From NCBI RefSeq assembly GCF_030272615.1, contig NC_081410.1:505780442-505844441 (forward strand): a DNA stretch of 64,000 nucleotides. Reading direction: 5' to 3'. Below are positions 1 to 11,021 of this stretch, piece by piece. Every line of letters begins with the position of its first letter. Position 1 is the stretch's first letter. Source of the stretch: Cryptomeria japonica. Lineage: Eukaryota; Streptophyta; Pinopsida; Cupressales; Cupressaceae. The notes under the pieces are model-generated. The model ran no database searches. It was not told the origin of the DNA and saw nothing but the letters and a program-made list of their open reading frames with translations. The translations under genes and the position numbers were made by a program.

Positions 1-863
1 TATTTTTCTCAGTGTTGATTAAATCTAATTTAATTAATCCTGTCACTATTGTCTAATAATTAATTTATCAAATAAATTAATTATTCCCCTATTCTTCTAA
101 AGTCCCCTCCAATAATTATTTCCTCTAAACCCACTCAGTTAATTAATTCTAATTAATTAATTAATTTAGTCATGTGATTCCTACAAATCACTTTTCCTAA
201 TCCCACTTGACCTAATTAATCCTTCTAGAATCTCTCATAATCATGCTTATTATTATCCTTCAATTTTAAATTCCCACTCATGTCACATCAACATTGAGCC
301 TCTCAAAGAAATTCAAATTTCTTTGAATCCATCCATGCATCCCTTATTTTGGAATTTTTAATTCCTCGTTTTGAAATTCAAATTTCCTTTCCCCCCTCTT
401 CTCAAGGAATTTTATATTCTTGTTTATTTTCCCAAGGCACCCTTGATCCATGCCTTCCATCTTAAATCAATCTCAACCCTTCATAAGAAAATCAATCTTG
501 GCCCTTCATTAGCCTCCTCCAATCTATAAATTGGAGGATCATTTCCTCACAAAAGGATGGACTTCCTCTATAACATTCTCATGCTGCCCATTTCTCTTCC
601 ATCTTCTTCTTTCAATCTTCCAATCCAAATCCTATCAAATCCTATCAAATCCAACCCCTCTTGTTGAGAAAAGGAGAGCAATCCACATCCCCATCAAGGA
701 CCAATCCAATCAAGTGACGAAGGGGCTCATTCTTCACTTCACCGAAGGTCTAATCCGAAGGAGAAGGCATGATAGAAAGGTATAAGTGGTTTTGTTATAT
801 GTTTGAATGCTTTATTTGAATATTAACCATCAGTCCTTACATTGCTACATTTTCCCCTCTACA
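1..863 (+). repeat. Element 1 5' LTR, left end truncated by window edge
   Basis: Base 1 aligns with 8861 of the right LTR, and similarity runs, with scattered substitutions and small indels, to ...CCCCTCTACA at 863. The ending CA is followed after 3 nt by a primer-site-like TGG. Short ORFs inside (for example 531-785) are repeated in the other LTR and I do not regard them as genes. Confidence 0.88.
516..537 (+). promoter_or_regulatory. Probable LTR TATA box inside a small inverted repeat
   Basis: The arms CCTCCAAT (516-523) and ATTGGAGG (530-537) are perfect complements around CTATAA, giving TATAAA at 525-530. The right LTR has the same TATAAA at 9381-9386 with 7-bp arms (9373-9379, 9386-9392). 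The U3 promoter role is inferred from position and motif only. Confidence 0.5.
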
Positions 864-866
864 TTT

Positions 867-885
867 TGGCACGCTCGGTGGGACC
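867..885 (+). other. Primer binding site of element 1
   Basis: TGGCACGCTCGGTGGGACC begins 3 nt after the LTR end. This type of sequence, TGG (complement of tRNA CCA) followed by a G/C-rich stretch, is common in plant Ty3/gypsy elements. I have not assigned the tRNA. Confidence 0.65.
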
Positions 886-1798
886 CATGTCCCTAGAATT
901 TAATCCTTTTTGGAGTTTTTGCGAGTTTTTGATTGCAGGTATCAGAATAGCGCGAGCAATTGCAAATTAGTGTGATCGCTATGAGATCAGCGAGAGCATC
1001 ACCTACTTTGGCATGTGCGCACTCGCTTTAGCGCATGGGATGGGAGTTTAAAAATTTTAACCCGCCCTTTTGTAGGGCTGCAGAACAGCACAAGCGTCGC
1101 GGGAACATCGCGTCTGCCTACAGCGTCATCCTATTCCTTCTTCTCTCTTCTATTCTTCCACCTTCTATTTTTTTTATTCTGGAATTAGTACTTGGAAACA
1201 CACTAAAAAGCAGAAAAACTTAAAAAAATAATTTTTTTTTTTGGTTAGTTTTTGCATCTAACTATCCTTTTTATTTTGGAACTATTGCTTTAGCATGAGC
1301 GCTCTGCGAATAGTGCGGGCGCTATGGCAGAATCCCGTCCATTTTTTGAATTTTTAAAATTTTAAATTTCTGGTTGTGCTAACTTGCTTCAATGCGAGTG
1401 CACGTGCTTCAACGCGACTGCCATCAGAATAGTGCGCCCGCCTCAGGTATATTCTGCTTTTTTTTTTAATTTTGTCATTTTCTGCATTTTTTAATTTTTC
1501 CTCTTCTCGGACCCCCTGCAACACGTACGCAGGTGTTTCAGCGCCTGTGTAGGCGCTTCAACGCGGGTGTCTACAGAATAGCGTGAGCGCTATTTCTGCA
1601 AAATTTTGTTTATTAATCAGATTTTTGAGTTTTTCAGGTCCTACTTGAGTGGTCCAAGACATAATAAAAACTACTAATCTAATTTTCTGCAGGTTGCCAA
1701 AGGATATCCAACCAAAAATTGTGTTTTTATTAATCTTTTTATTCTAGGCACCTAGATTTAATTAGGGGTAAAAGAACTCTTGCTTTTTGTGTTTGAGG
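886..1798 (+). other. Element 1 leader with scattered CpG-rich motifs, no gene
   Basis: An AT-rich untranslated leader holds short CpG-rich islands with a recurring core like CAGAATAGCGTGAGCGCTAT, at 943-957, 1306-1326, 1425-1440 and 1574-1593. CTTCAACGCGAGTG-like pieces lie between them. The ORF at 1035-1223 is short and unsupported. Confidence 0.5.
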
Positions 1799-2371
1799 AA
1801 AGAATTTTTGTTTCTCTTTTTCTACACTTTCCTTTACAGTTTCTAACTTTGTTTGCTCAAAATTTCCAGAAATATATTTACAAAGTGTATCCAATTGGCC
1901 TAAAGAATCTTTGTTGGCTATATTACAATTGGGAGCAATTGATTTCAAAACTGGAATTGAATCATCTATCGCTTTATAAGCTTGTGAGCTATAATCAGTT
2001 ATTTTCTTGATAGATTCAAGAAATACCTCTGTTACATTTGATGGTGACCCAACAAACTGAGTGTCGGTGGAAGTGACCATGCTAGTATTGACCTCTGGTA
2101 GGTCTGTTTGTGTCTCCATTTCTTTAAGCACTGGTTTTCCTACATCATTTCTTACCGGTGGCATATGTTCTGGAGCCTTTAGCTCTGTTGGTTTCTATAT
2201 TTGTGAACCAGATTCCATCTTTTTCTCTGAATCTACTGTCGGTTGCTCTTTGTTTCCTGTTGCCAGTTGCTCTTTATTTCCTAATTTATCTGTTGTATCC
2301 TTATCTACCACTATGTTGATTTTCTGAGTATCAACATTCACAGTATATAGGACTTCAGGATTAGGATTATT
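1799..2371 (-). pseudogene. Captured fragment of a Sirevirus-like ORF2
   Basis: These 573 bp match 51300-51872 in element 5 without indels at a constant offset of 49501. I counted three substitutions, about 99.5% identity. The fragment is antisense to element 1 and covers the C-terminal part of ORF2: an acidic/Gln-rich linker with a VNVDTQKINIVVDKD segment and the start of the coiled coil. It carries the same in-frame TAG (after GSQI) as element 5. Reading frames running out of it (to 1739 and to 2641) are artefacts of the junctions. Filler DNA at a repaired break or template switching could explain it. A chimeric assembly join cannot be excluded from one sequence. Confidence 0.85.
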
Positions 2372-2391
2372 GGATATTTTTATGTGTCTAC

Positions 2392-2990
2392 ATAGATAAT
2401 CAGAAATCCCGACCCTCGAACCTTTTCTTGTTTGCTTGCATGTTTTTACCCTTAGCGGGTCTTCCCTCCCGATTTGCTTAGGCATTGGTGAGAGGGGAAC
2501 GGACCAAGTGAGTACAGCCGGACCTGAGCATTCTGACTCACTATAATAAATAGGCCTCTTGAGATGAAAGTTTCGGAGGACAAAGATATTTGAGAGTTCA
2601 CTCTCATATTGAGCACTTTGTAGGGCCCCTTGAGGTCTCAATCACGCTTGCGTGACTACATCTTTCTTAGTACTTTGTAGGGCTATAGGCTTCAATCGGG
2701 CTTGCGCAACTACAAGGAATAGTCTTCAAATGAAAATCCATACTAAAAACCCTAGGAATAGAAGCCACCCGGTTCACCTCCGAAAGGTGGATAATCTTTG
2801 TGCGAGGGAGATAGTAACTCCCCCAAGAGACTTTCCATATCGTGCCCCCATTAGCATTTGGAGTCGGCTAATACGATGTTGGGAATCCATTGCATGAAAC
2901 CCAACAACTGTATTCTAATTAGCTATTGGGTGTGTACCTGAGTCAACAAGCAAAGGTTTTCCTCCTCATCCAACTTCCTAGGATAGCACG
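2392..2990 (+). other. Element 1 non-coding segment with an imperfect tandem repeat
   Basis: No convincing ORF. Two imperfect copies of a roughly 55-bp unit occur at about 2617-2722. Each has ACTTTGTAGGGC followed by TCAATC..GCTTGCG..ACTAC. The function is unknown; it is probably leader sequence of element 1. Confidence 0.35.
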
Positions 2991-3417
2991 TTGTGTTTGG
3001 ATTCTCTATGTACGTTAGTAGCCAACGTGTATTCATTGCTTGATATCTCTTTCCAAGTCCATCATTCCTCCAACCAATCAAATTACATCTTGTCATCATC
3101 AAATCTTTCATCCATTTCTATTCATCCAAGTAATTCTCCAATCCCCAATCCACTTTCATCCATTCAAACAATCATCCTTCCTCAACCAATATCTTTGTCC
3201 AAATCATCCATCCGACTTTGGGTAACCTCCCCCTTTATTCTTCCTATTATCTATCCATTCTTCCATAATCATTCTCCCTCTGATCCAATCAAATCTTCAA
3301 AATTCCAATCAATCAAATCAATCCATCTTTCTAATCCGATTATCCAATCCTTTAATCCAATCAAATCCAATTCATCATCAATTCCCATCTAAGTCCCAAT
3401 CTAAAGGCTAAGGTGTA

Positions 3418-3640
3418 ATCCAATCCAATCCAATGTAATCCAATCCAATTAAATCAATCATTCTAATCCAATCCAATTCAATCAATCATTCTAATCCAAT
3501 CCAATCAAGTCCTAATCCAAGGACCAATCCAATCCAATCAAGTCCTAATCCAAGGACCAATCCAATCAAATCAAGTCCAATCCAAATTAAATCCAATCAA
3601 AATCCAATCAAATTTGACCCATCATCATTGAAAGCCAAGT
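3418..3640 (+). repeat. Degenerate AATCC / CCAATC tandem tract
   Basis: Runs of AATCC and CCAATC with interspersed CAATCATTCT and AAGTCCTAATCCAAGGACC units, some directly repeated (about 3505-3560). It looks like slippage expansion within the G-poor interior of element 1. Confidence 0.75.
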
Positions 3641-3968
3641 CCTAATCCTCATATTCATCCAATTCCGATCTAATCCTTCATTCTCAACATGACTTCCCAG
3701 AACTTAGAATCTTGGTATGAGTAGATGCTCATGGAAGGTCATGAACCACCTCAACCTGCCTACCAAGTCAATCCCATAATCTCTCATCCACCTATCATAC
3801 CTTCATCCATCCCACCTCAACACATTGCACCTAATCCCAATCCATATCATATCTCTTATCCTTCCTCTACCTTTGACAAGGGAAATCCATCTTATTCCCC
3901 ATCCATATCTCCATATTATCCCTCATCCACATATATACCTTCATCTCCCCTCCCATCTACATCCCAAT

Positions 3969-4038
3969 CCCCATCCTTTTGCAACACATTCATTACCTCT
4001 ACTCCCCATCCTTTTGCAACACATTCATTACCTCTACT
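3969..4038 (+). repeat. Two tandem copies of a 35-bp unit
   Basis: The unit beginning CCCCATCCTTTTGCAACACA occurs at 3969-4003 and 4004-4038 with no difference that I can see. 35 is not a multiple of 3, so the duplication shifts the local reading frame. Confidence 0.85.
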
Positions 4039-4746
4039 CCCCATCCAAATCCTTTACTCCACAGTCCTCCAAGAATTAATCCTAATTCCCCAATCCATTA
4101 TCCTAATCCTCCATCCAATCCTCATCCCCCATCTAATCCCAATTCTCCATCTAATCCTAATCCTCCAAAATCTGTATTATCCACGTCCTCCAAATCCATC
4201 ATCTATAATCTTATCCAAGACATGCTAGCAAAGGAGACAAAATCCCCACCTCAAAACAAAATTGCCAAGTCTCCTCAAGTACTCCATCCACCCCAATCAC
4301 CTCCACCTCAAAAAAAATTTCAATACCCCACACTTCATGATACCCCCATTCCTCCATCTACTCACATCGAAGCTTATGTATCCTCCTCCATCACACAATC
4401 CCCACAACTCCAAACATGTCAAAAGCTTGTTCCAAATCATGATAGCATAGAATCCTCTCCATCTCATGGTGCATCTCCCTCCACTCCATCTAATTATCCC
4501 ATTCCCTCCACTTTTTCTAATGATCACATGATCCCTACATCCAATCCTCTCTCACCATCGCATGATCCTCTTCCATATCATTATCCAGTCACCCCCCCAC
4601 TCCATCTCATGGTACCCTCCCTAATCAAGATCAAAGTATTCCTTCATATCCATGTCATTATTCTAATCCATCTAAAGATCCTAATCTTCCTTTCACATAT
4701 CATCCCCCTCAAAATGAACTTGCATCTTGTTTCTGAAATAATAAGG

Positions 4747-5882
4747 TGTTGGCTAGATGATGATTGTAATAGATGAATTCATGTGCTGTCATTGATGGCA
4801 CATGTATACACACACATATGTTCACATTGTCATAGTCATCTTAGTTAAGACAAATCAGTATTACTCCTAAGTCTTTGTATTACAAAACCGGTTTTATATG
4901 TTTAGTGAAGTTCAATTGGTTTTGAGGGTGTCTAACCGGTATATGTAGACAACCGGTATATGTAGGAATGGCATGACACCAGCTTGGAGATTCAATGGAG
5001 ATCATCAAAGAAGCAATTGGAGGACAATCGGTCTATGAGTTTGAAGATGTTAACTCTTAACTGATATCGATGTTCCAACTGGTTTCACTGATTTTGTGAT
5101 GAGTTATCACCGGTCGTGATGAGTTATACCTAACTGAAAGATTTCGTGGCAACCTATGATGAGTTATGTTAGATTGTCCAGATACACTATACCTAGGAAA
5201 TTGTGATGAAGTTCCTGAGTCGACATGAAATCTAATGTCTATATAATGACATTGTGATGAACTATTTTTATGATGCGAGAGAGAAGTGTTAAGTTGTTGC
5301 GATTTACTGAAGGCATTGCAGAGTATGTCAGTGATGTAGTTTTGAGTGAGCAGAAGAGGATCTATTCAAGCAAGTTGTGCTACTTCTAGATCACACCACC
5401 TATTGTTTTCTAATCACTACAATAGTCAAATCCCCTAACCGGGTAAGCTCTAACAAGGTTCATTGTACAAATCCTCTAACAAGGTGATCCATTAATTTGG
5501 GTTTGAAATCCTCTACCGAGGTTACTCTTAACAAGGTACTACCTTTAATAGGGTATAGCTCCTAACAGGGCTTTGGGATATTTAATAGGATTCGCTCCTA
5601 GCAGAGCACTTTTGTAGACCCTAACCGACTAGTTACCTATTACTGTAGATAGTTAACTTGTGAGTCCCATCTCACCGTGATTTTTCCTAGTTTGGTTTTC
5701 CACGTATAAACACTTGTGTTATGGTGGATGTTTTACTTGTTGTGGATGCTTTAATATCATTTTGGATTGCATACATAGTATTAAGTAAACTGGTTAACTA
5801 TCTTTACTGGTCTGTGTTTCAAGTTATATTGTTTTTGTTGTCACTAATTCACCCCCCCTCTCAGTGCTTTATAAGTCTATCA
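4747..5882 (+). mobile_element. Solo LTR of a Sirevirus-like copia element
   Basis: The sequence starts TGTTGGCTAG, ends GTCTATCA, and is flanked by the perfect 5-bp repeat TAAGG (4742-4746 and 5883-5887). Inside are the CATTGATGGCAC motif 43 nt from the start (4790-4801), a TTTTCCACGTATAAA stretch near 5697, and the AATTCACCCCCCCTCTCAGTG block near the 3' end. These features are shared with the LTRs of elements 3-7. No interior remains, which fits LTR-LTR recombination. Confidence 0.9.
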
Positions 5883-7096
5883 TAAGGGTCCTCAAGCTAG
5901 TGCTCAAGATGTTGGTACATCCTCTATTCATCCTAAATCCAAAAGTTCTTCATGCAAATTAAAATCTCACTATCCCCCATCATCCACATCCATTTTGGAA
6001 CCCTATATTCCAAAGCTAAATCCTCCATTCCTTCCATCCATTTTGAGTCCTTACGTCCCTCCATCCACCACTCCATCACCTCAAATAATTCCTAAGCAAG
6101 ATCAACAAAGGAACACATCATTGAATGCCTCCCAACACTCTCCTTCCATCATCCCACCATCCATAATATCTGTAATTCGTTCATCCTCATGCACCCATCC
6201 CATTGCTATTGGAAGCAATTTGGATGCCCAATCTAAAAAGCATAAAGCTCAAAATCCACAAAAATCAAATGATCAACATGTCCCCTCAAAACAACATGCT
6301 GAAAAGAAAAATATGATCCGAAAGAAAGAAAAATAAAAAAGACCACAAAATCCCCAAAAGAAAAAACCAAAAACTATGTGGATTCCCAAACTACTCAAAG
6401 AAGCAATGCATCCCAAAGTAAAATCAAAATTGGCATCCAAACTTGCTAATCCATAAGCGCCATCCATTCATAAATTAAACACTCCTCCATCTTCAAAATC
6501 CATTTTGGGTCCTTATGTCCCAAAATCTACCATCCCAACTCCGTCATCCCCCTCTTCTATTTTAGGTCCACATTTCCCAAAATCCACACTTTATCCTCCA
6601 TCTAATCCAAAAACCTCTCCTCCACTACTCCGCCACCCTTCAAGGTGTGTGCTAGTGTTTATCTTTCACAAATTTTTCAAAACCCCATCCATTATCCATC
6701 ATCCATTTTTCACAATCCCATTCCGTTAGTCCAATCCTTTCCAAATCCTTATCTTCCATCCCCTATCCATTTCATCTCCCCAATTATTGTTACCAACATC
6801 TATGAGCATACCTCCAGTTCAAAGCAATACTATGGGATACCATCCATGGAACTAGATGCTTGAGCCCTCCCTCACACATCCACCATCCACTCATCCTCAT
6901 CCTCATCCATCAAAACTATTCTAAAAATTCTAAAAATTCAAAAAATCAAGAAAAATACAAAAAAAAGGAAAAAAACAAACAAACAAAAACCAGAAAAAGT
7001 AAAGAAAAATTATTTCATCCAATGGTGAAAACCAATTCTTGTGGTGCCTTGGGTAAGTACCATGAAGAAAGCTTGGAAAACAAGCATCATGTGTAA

Positions 7097-8772
7097 TTCC
7101 CTCGTCCTCTTGCACTCTACACTTGGGGGCAAGCTTCATCCATGCAATCGGCCCATCCATCTACATCCTATCTAAGTCCATTCTCATTTCCTATCTTTGA
7201 TCTTGAATATCCCATCCATATCCTCCATCTCATATCCCTCATCCTATCCAAATGAAATCATCCATCCTTATCTTTGGTCTTGATCATGTTAGAGGCAAAA
7301 TAATGTATATGCATGCTTTGGAACATACAATCCTTAGTCCTTTACCATCCATATCCATTACACATTATCTTTCCACCTCACACATCTTTATCCACCATCT
7401 TTCCTATCCTTCATTCCACTACCCTTCGTGGGGCATTTTCCTCCTTTGCAACATAGACCTTGGGTCTCCATATTTCTACCCTCCATCCTTTATTCCTACA
7501 CATCCTATCCATATCCATTTACTCAATCCATTTGTCTCCTATCCAAACAATATCTCCCTCCATCCATCCATCCATCCTTTTACCAATCCTTGGTTCTCTC
7601 TTTTCATTGGTTTGAGTCAATCAAATCCTATCCACCAATCCACCCCATCCTATCCAATTTATAATCCAATCTTATTTCATCCAATCATATTCTTCATCTC
7701 TTCCAATTAAACATTAATCCCATCCCGAATCCAATCCTACTCAATCATCCATCCTACTCAATCATCCATCCCCCTTTTTCATCCTATCTAATCATTTATC
7801 CTTCTTCCAATCCTATCCAATCCATCAAACTGAGCTTTTCCCATCTACTTGAGCTTACACTAACTTGTTCCTAATCCAAGCACCCATCTATACTTTGCTA
7901 ATCAATCTAAGTGGCAATCCTCTCATCTGCAGACCTTGCACATCCAAATTGTCTTTTTTCATCCATTAATCTATCCACACCCTGCCCATCGAGATGAATC
8001 CTTCCCATGTCTGGCAGTTCATCCAAATCCATCACTTGCCCATCGGGATGCATCCTTCCCTAGTCCAATAGTTTATCCAAATTCATGTCCTACTCTTGGC
8101 AAGATATGTCAGTTGGTCATGTGCATGTTGTTTGCATGCTTGAGTTTTTCGCTTTATTTTCATATTGTGTCCTAGGACTATACTTGTTTAGGAATTCCTC
8201 GATCATCCTATATCTTGGTAAGTCTTTGCTGGTGTATAATGGGGCATGGTTTTCATGGCATGGTGTGTTTTAAAGTTTTCCTTGTATGATCCGACAACCC
8301 TGCATTAGTGTTTATCAACACTTGCATGATTGTGTGCAAGAGATACCTATTTGATTGAGCATCGGTCCATGCCTTGAATCTTTATATCATCCTAGTTCTT
8401 ATAATCAGTGGTGTAGACTATCCATGGCAATATCAAACCTAGGTTTTCTCTCTATATTTTCTCAATAAGAAATCCAATCCGTTTATCATCTCTTTATCTC
8501 ATTTCATTCACAACACTACAATCCATCCTCGTTCCCTCTTTCATCATCTTCATCCTTTCATCACCTAGTCTTCTAATCCATTTCGAGAGCACACCCGTGT
8601 TCTTCAAATCCGCATGTCCTCTCAAGGGGAGATACAACTACTTTCTCGTCATCCTTCCTCCTCATCATTCTTACTCATCTCATGATTGGGGCATCATGCT
8701 AATAGTCCTTATCCTTTTCATCCACTACGTTTTATTCTTCTTTGATATAACATCATTTCACAACGCTATATC
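7097..8772 (+). other. Non-coding G-poor interior of element 1
   Basis: This stretch is C/T/A-rich, with frequent CCATCC, ATCCAATCC and CATCCAT words and several short, unsupported ORFs. From about 7936 G becomes commoner. I see no RNA gene or known domain. Confidence 0.5.
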
Positions 8773-8786
8773 AAAGAGGGGCAAAA
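8773..8786 (+). other. Polypurine tract of element 1
   Basis: AAAGAGGGGCAAAA lies directly before the TG of the right LTR. The equivalent tract of element 2 (minus strand, 12815-12829) is very similar. Confidence 0.8.
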
Positions 8787-9719
8787 TGTAGACACCTAAA
8801 ATTAGTACTTAATTAATTTAAGCTTGTCAACATAATTAATTAATTTAATTGTGTTATCCTTATTTTTCTCATTGTTGATTAAATCTAATTTAATTAATCC
8901 TATCACTATTGTCCAATAATTAATGTATAAAATAAATTAATTATTCCCCTATTCTTCTAAAGTCCCCTCCAATAATTATTTCCTCTAAACCCACTCAGTT
9001 AATTAATTCTAATTAATTAACCTAGTCATGTGATTCCTACAATTCACTTTTTCTAATCCCACTTAACCTAATTAATCCTTCTAGAATCTCTCATAATCAT
9101 GCTTATTATTATCCTTTAATTTTAAATTCCCACTCATGTCACATCAGCATTGAGCCTCTCAAAGAAATTCAAATTTCGTTGAATCCTTCCATGCATCCCT
9201 TATTTTGGAATTTTTAATTCCTCATTTTGAAATTCAGATTTCCTTTCCCCCCTCTTCTCAAGGAATTTTAAATTCTTGTTTATTTTACCAAGGCACCCTT
9301 GAAGCATGCCTTCCATCTTAAATCAATCTCAACACTCCATAAGCAAATCAATCTTGGCCCTTCATTGGCCTCCTCCAATCTATAAATTGGAGAATCATTT
9401 ACTCACAAAAGGATGGACTTCCTATATAGCAATCTCATGCTGCCCATTTCTCTTCTATCTTCTTCCTTCAATCATCCAATCCAAATCCATCCAAATCCTA
9501 TCAAATCCAATCCCTCTTGTTGAGAAAAGGAGAGCAATCCACATCCCCATCAAGGACCACTCAGATCAAGTGACGAAGGGGCACATTCTTCACTTCACCG
9601 AAGGTCTAATCCAAAGGAGAAGGCAAGATAGCAAGGTATAAGTGGTTTTGTTATATGTTTGAATGCTTTATTTGAATACTAACCATCAGTCCTTACATTG
9701 CTACATATTCCCCTCTTCA
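8787..9719 (+). repeat. Element 1 3' LTR (933 bp)
   Basis: Begins TGTAGACACC and ends CCCCTCTTCA, aligning with 1-863. The opening TGTAGACACM is shared with the solo LTR at 15585-16347 and the LTRs of element 2, so all belong to related gypsy-type families. TATAAA lies at 9381. The 3' flank starts GTGAC; the left duplication is outside the window. Confidence 0.88.
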
Positions 9720-11021
9720 GTGACCAAATTAAATAAGTCACATTCATCAAAATATGTAAATTTTTTAGACTTCTCCCCTTAAAATAACTTAACTAACAAA
9801 AAAACATCACATTGTTTCATTTTAACTATCATGAGCAAAAATATATTGAAGTTTTCCATATCCTTAAGGACTTACAGTAGTGTTGTTTAGTTCCTTGTTT
9901 CTATTTTGTTTGTTGTTGTTCCATTGTTGGTTGGTTGATGATTATCTTTTAGGGAGCATTTTGATGTAAATGATTTTAGGCTCCCCTTCAAAACTTGCTT
10001 TACCTATAATAAAAAACTATCATGAACAATGATAATAAACACATGCGTGTGCGCATACACTTATTATTTGTCTTTTTATTTCTTTTATAAAGTATTCACC
10101 ACTGCTATTTATCATGTTATAAGTTTTAAAATATGTTGTTTATGGATGCAAGTATTGATCCACAATATAAATTTAGTTATTTATAGTTCATTTTCTTGTT
10201 TGAAAGGTATCTATGATTAGTATATAACATATGGATCATATATTATAGGCTAATCAAGACACATTTCAAACAAATGGGTATTAATGATCATTTTTAAAGA
10301 TTATTCTATACCATTTACCAATCAACCCATTGAAAGATTACTATACCAAGAGTAAGATAAAAAAAAATAGAGTAATCATGCTATAAGAAGGTTAAAACAA
10401 AGTCTCTATATCCATTTAATCTCAACAAAAACTTATATTTTGAAGTCTAATTTTAAATTGACTTCCCTACAAGGTTTACCTCATAAAATGGAAAACTATC
10501 TTTTGGGTAACTAGCTCAACCCAAGTTTATATGCATAACAAAAACTTTTTTCTATAAGGGAAATTGAGCTATATATAAACAATAAAAGTAATGTTTTTCT
10601 TTTTGAGGGAATATTTTTCAATAAATAATAAAAGAAGTGATTATCTATATTGTTGATTGAGTTTTATATGAACAAAAAATGATGTATATCTATATGGCTA
10701 AAGAGTTCAGCCAAAACTTGGGTTTCCATGCAATACTAATTAATTTTATATATGGTATATAATTAAAAATATCTTTAGTATACTGATAATTTTTTTTTTT
10801 TAGTATGATCTAAAGTAAATAACTATTTTCATGTATGGCTCTAAGTACTTCATATGATCATAAGATTATTGTAGTTAATCATTCATTGCTAAGCAGTCAA
10901 CTATACTAGTGTTTGGGCTCATCATCTATGGATACAATATATGTATGTTCATGAGTATATGCATATATATACATGTATGCACATAAGTATGCATTATATT
11001 TCATAAAATATTGTAAGTGTT
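9720..11021. other. AT-rich spacer, nothing recognised
   Basis: 1.3 kb of AT-rich sequence between element 1 and element D. I find no sustained ORF, LTR pair or RNA gene. ATATATGTATG-type runs lie around 10935-10990. Confidence 0.6.

Larger units (their letters stand above)
3725..7096 (+). pseudogene. Decayed Pro/Ser/His-rich ORF of element 1, interrupted by a solo LTR
   Basis: Open stretches that change frame encode very Pro/Ser/Asn-rich protein: 3725-4228 (starts MLMEGHEPPQP), 3979-4740 in a second frame, and 5889-6336. Removing the solo LTR and one target copy joins ...ELASCF-stop to NNKGPQASAQDVG in one frame, which continues into LEPYIPKLNPPF at about 5995. The frame was therefore already broken or nearly so before the LTR inserted. 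A Lys-rich tail lies at about 6905-7015. There is no zinc knuckle, capsid or enzyme motif. It may be a gag-like or structural protein of the element, or simply a by-product of G-poor composition. Function unassigned. Confidence 0.4.
1..9719 (+). mobile_element. Element 1: pol-less LTR retrotransposon (LARD-like), 5' end outside window
   Basis: Two copies of one LTR (1-863 and 8787-9719) flank a 7.9-kb interior. A primer-site-like sequence starts 3 nt after the left LTR and a purine tract abuts the right LTR, so the element reads on the plus strand. The interior has no protease, integrase, reverse transcriptase or RNase H. It holds a CpG-studded leader, a captured fragment of a foreign ORF, and a long G-poor decayed ORF split by a solo LTR. 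That fits a large retrotransposon derivative mobilised in trans. The first roughly 74 bp of the 5' LTR and the left target duplication lie outside the window, so insertion of this copy as a unit cannot be proven here. Confidence 0.85.

Noticed and set aside
2195-2641. ORF of 148 codons in element 1
   Set aside because: Only its end (below 2371) is real ORF2 sequence; the start lies in unrelated leader sequence joined by the capture.
3418-3640. Possible CRISPR-like or regular repeat-spacer array
   Set aside because: The repeats are short, degenerate AATCC units without constant spacers; a simple-sequence expansion in a plant genome.
3000-8760. Many overlapping Pro/Ser/His-rich ORFs as separate genes
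   Set aside because: The G-poor composition leaves several frames open by chance. Only one decayed frame is supported by continuity across the solo LTR.
1-9719. A host gene with spliced exons in the 64-kb window
   Set aside because: I found no run of ORFs with recognisable cellular domains; all domains seen are gag, protease, zinc knuckle or LINE RNase H.
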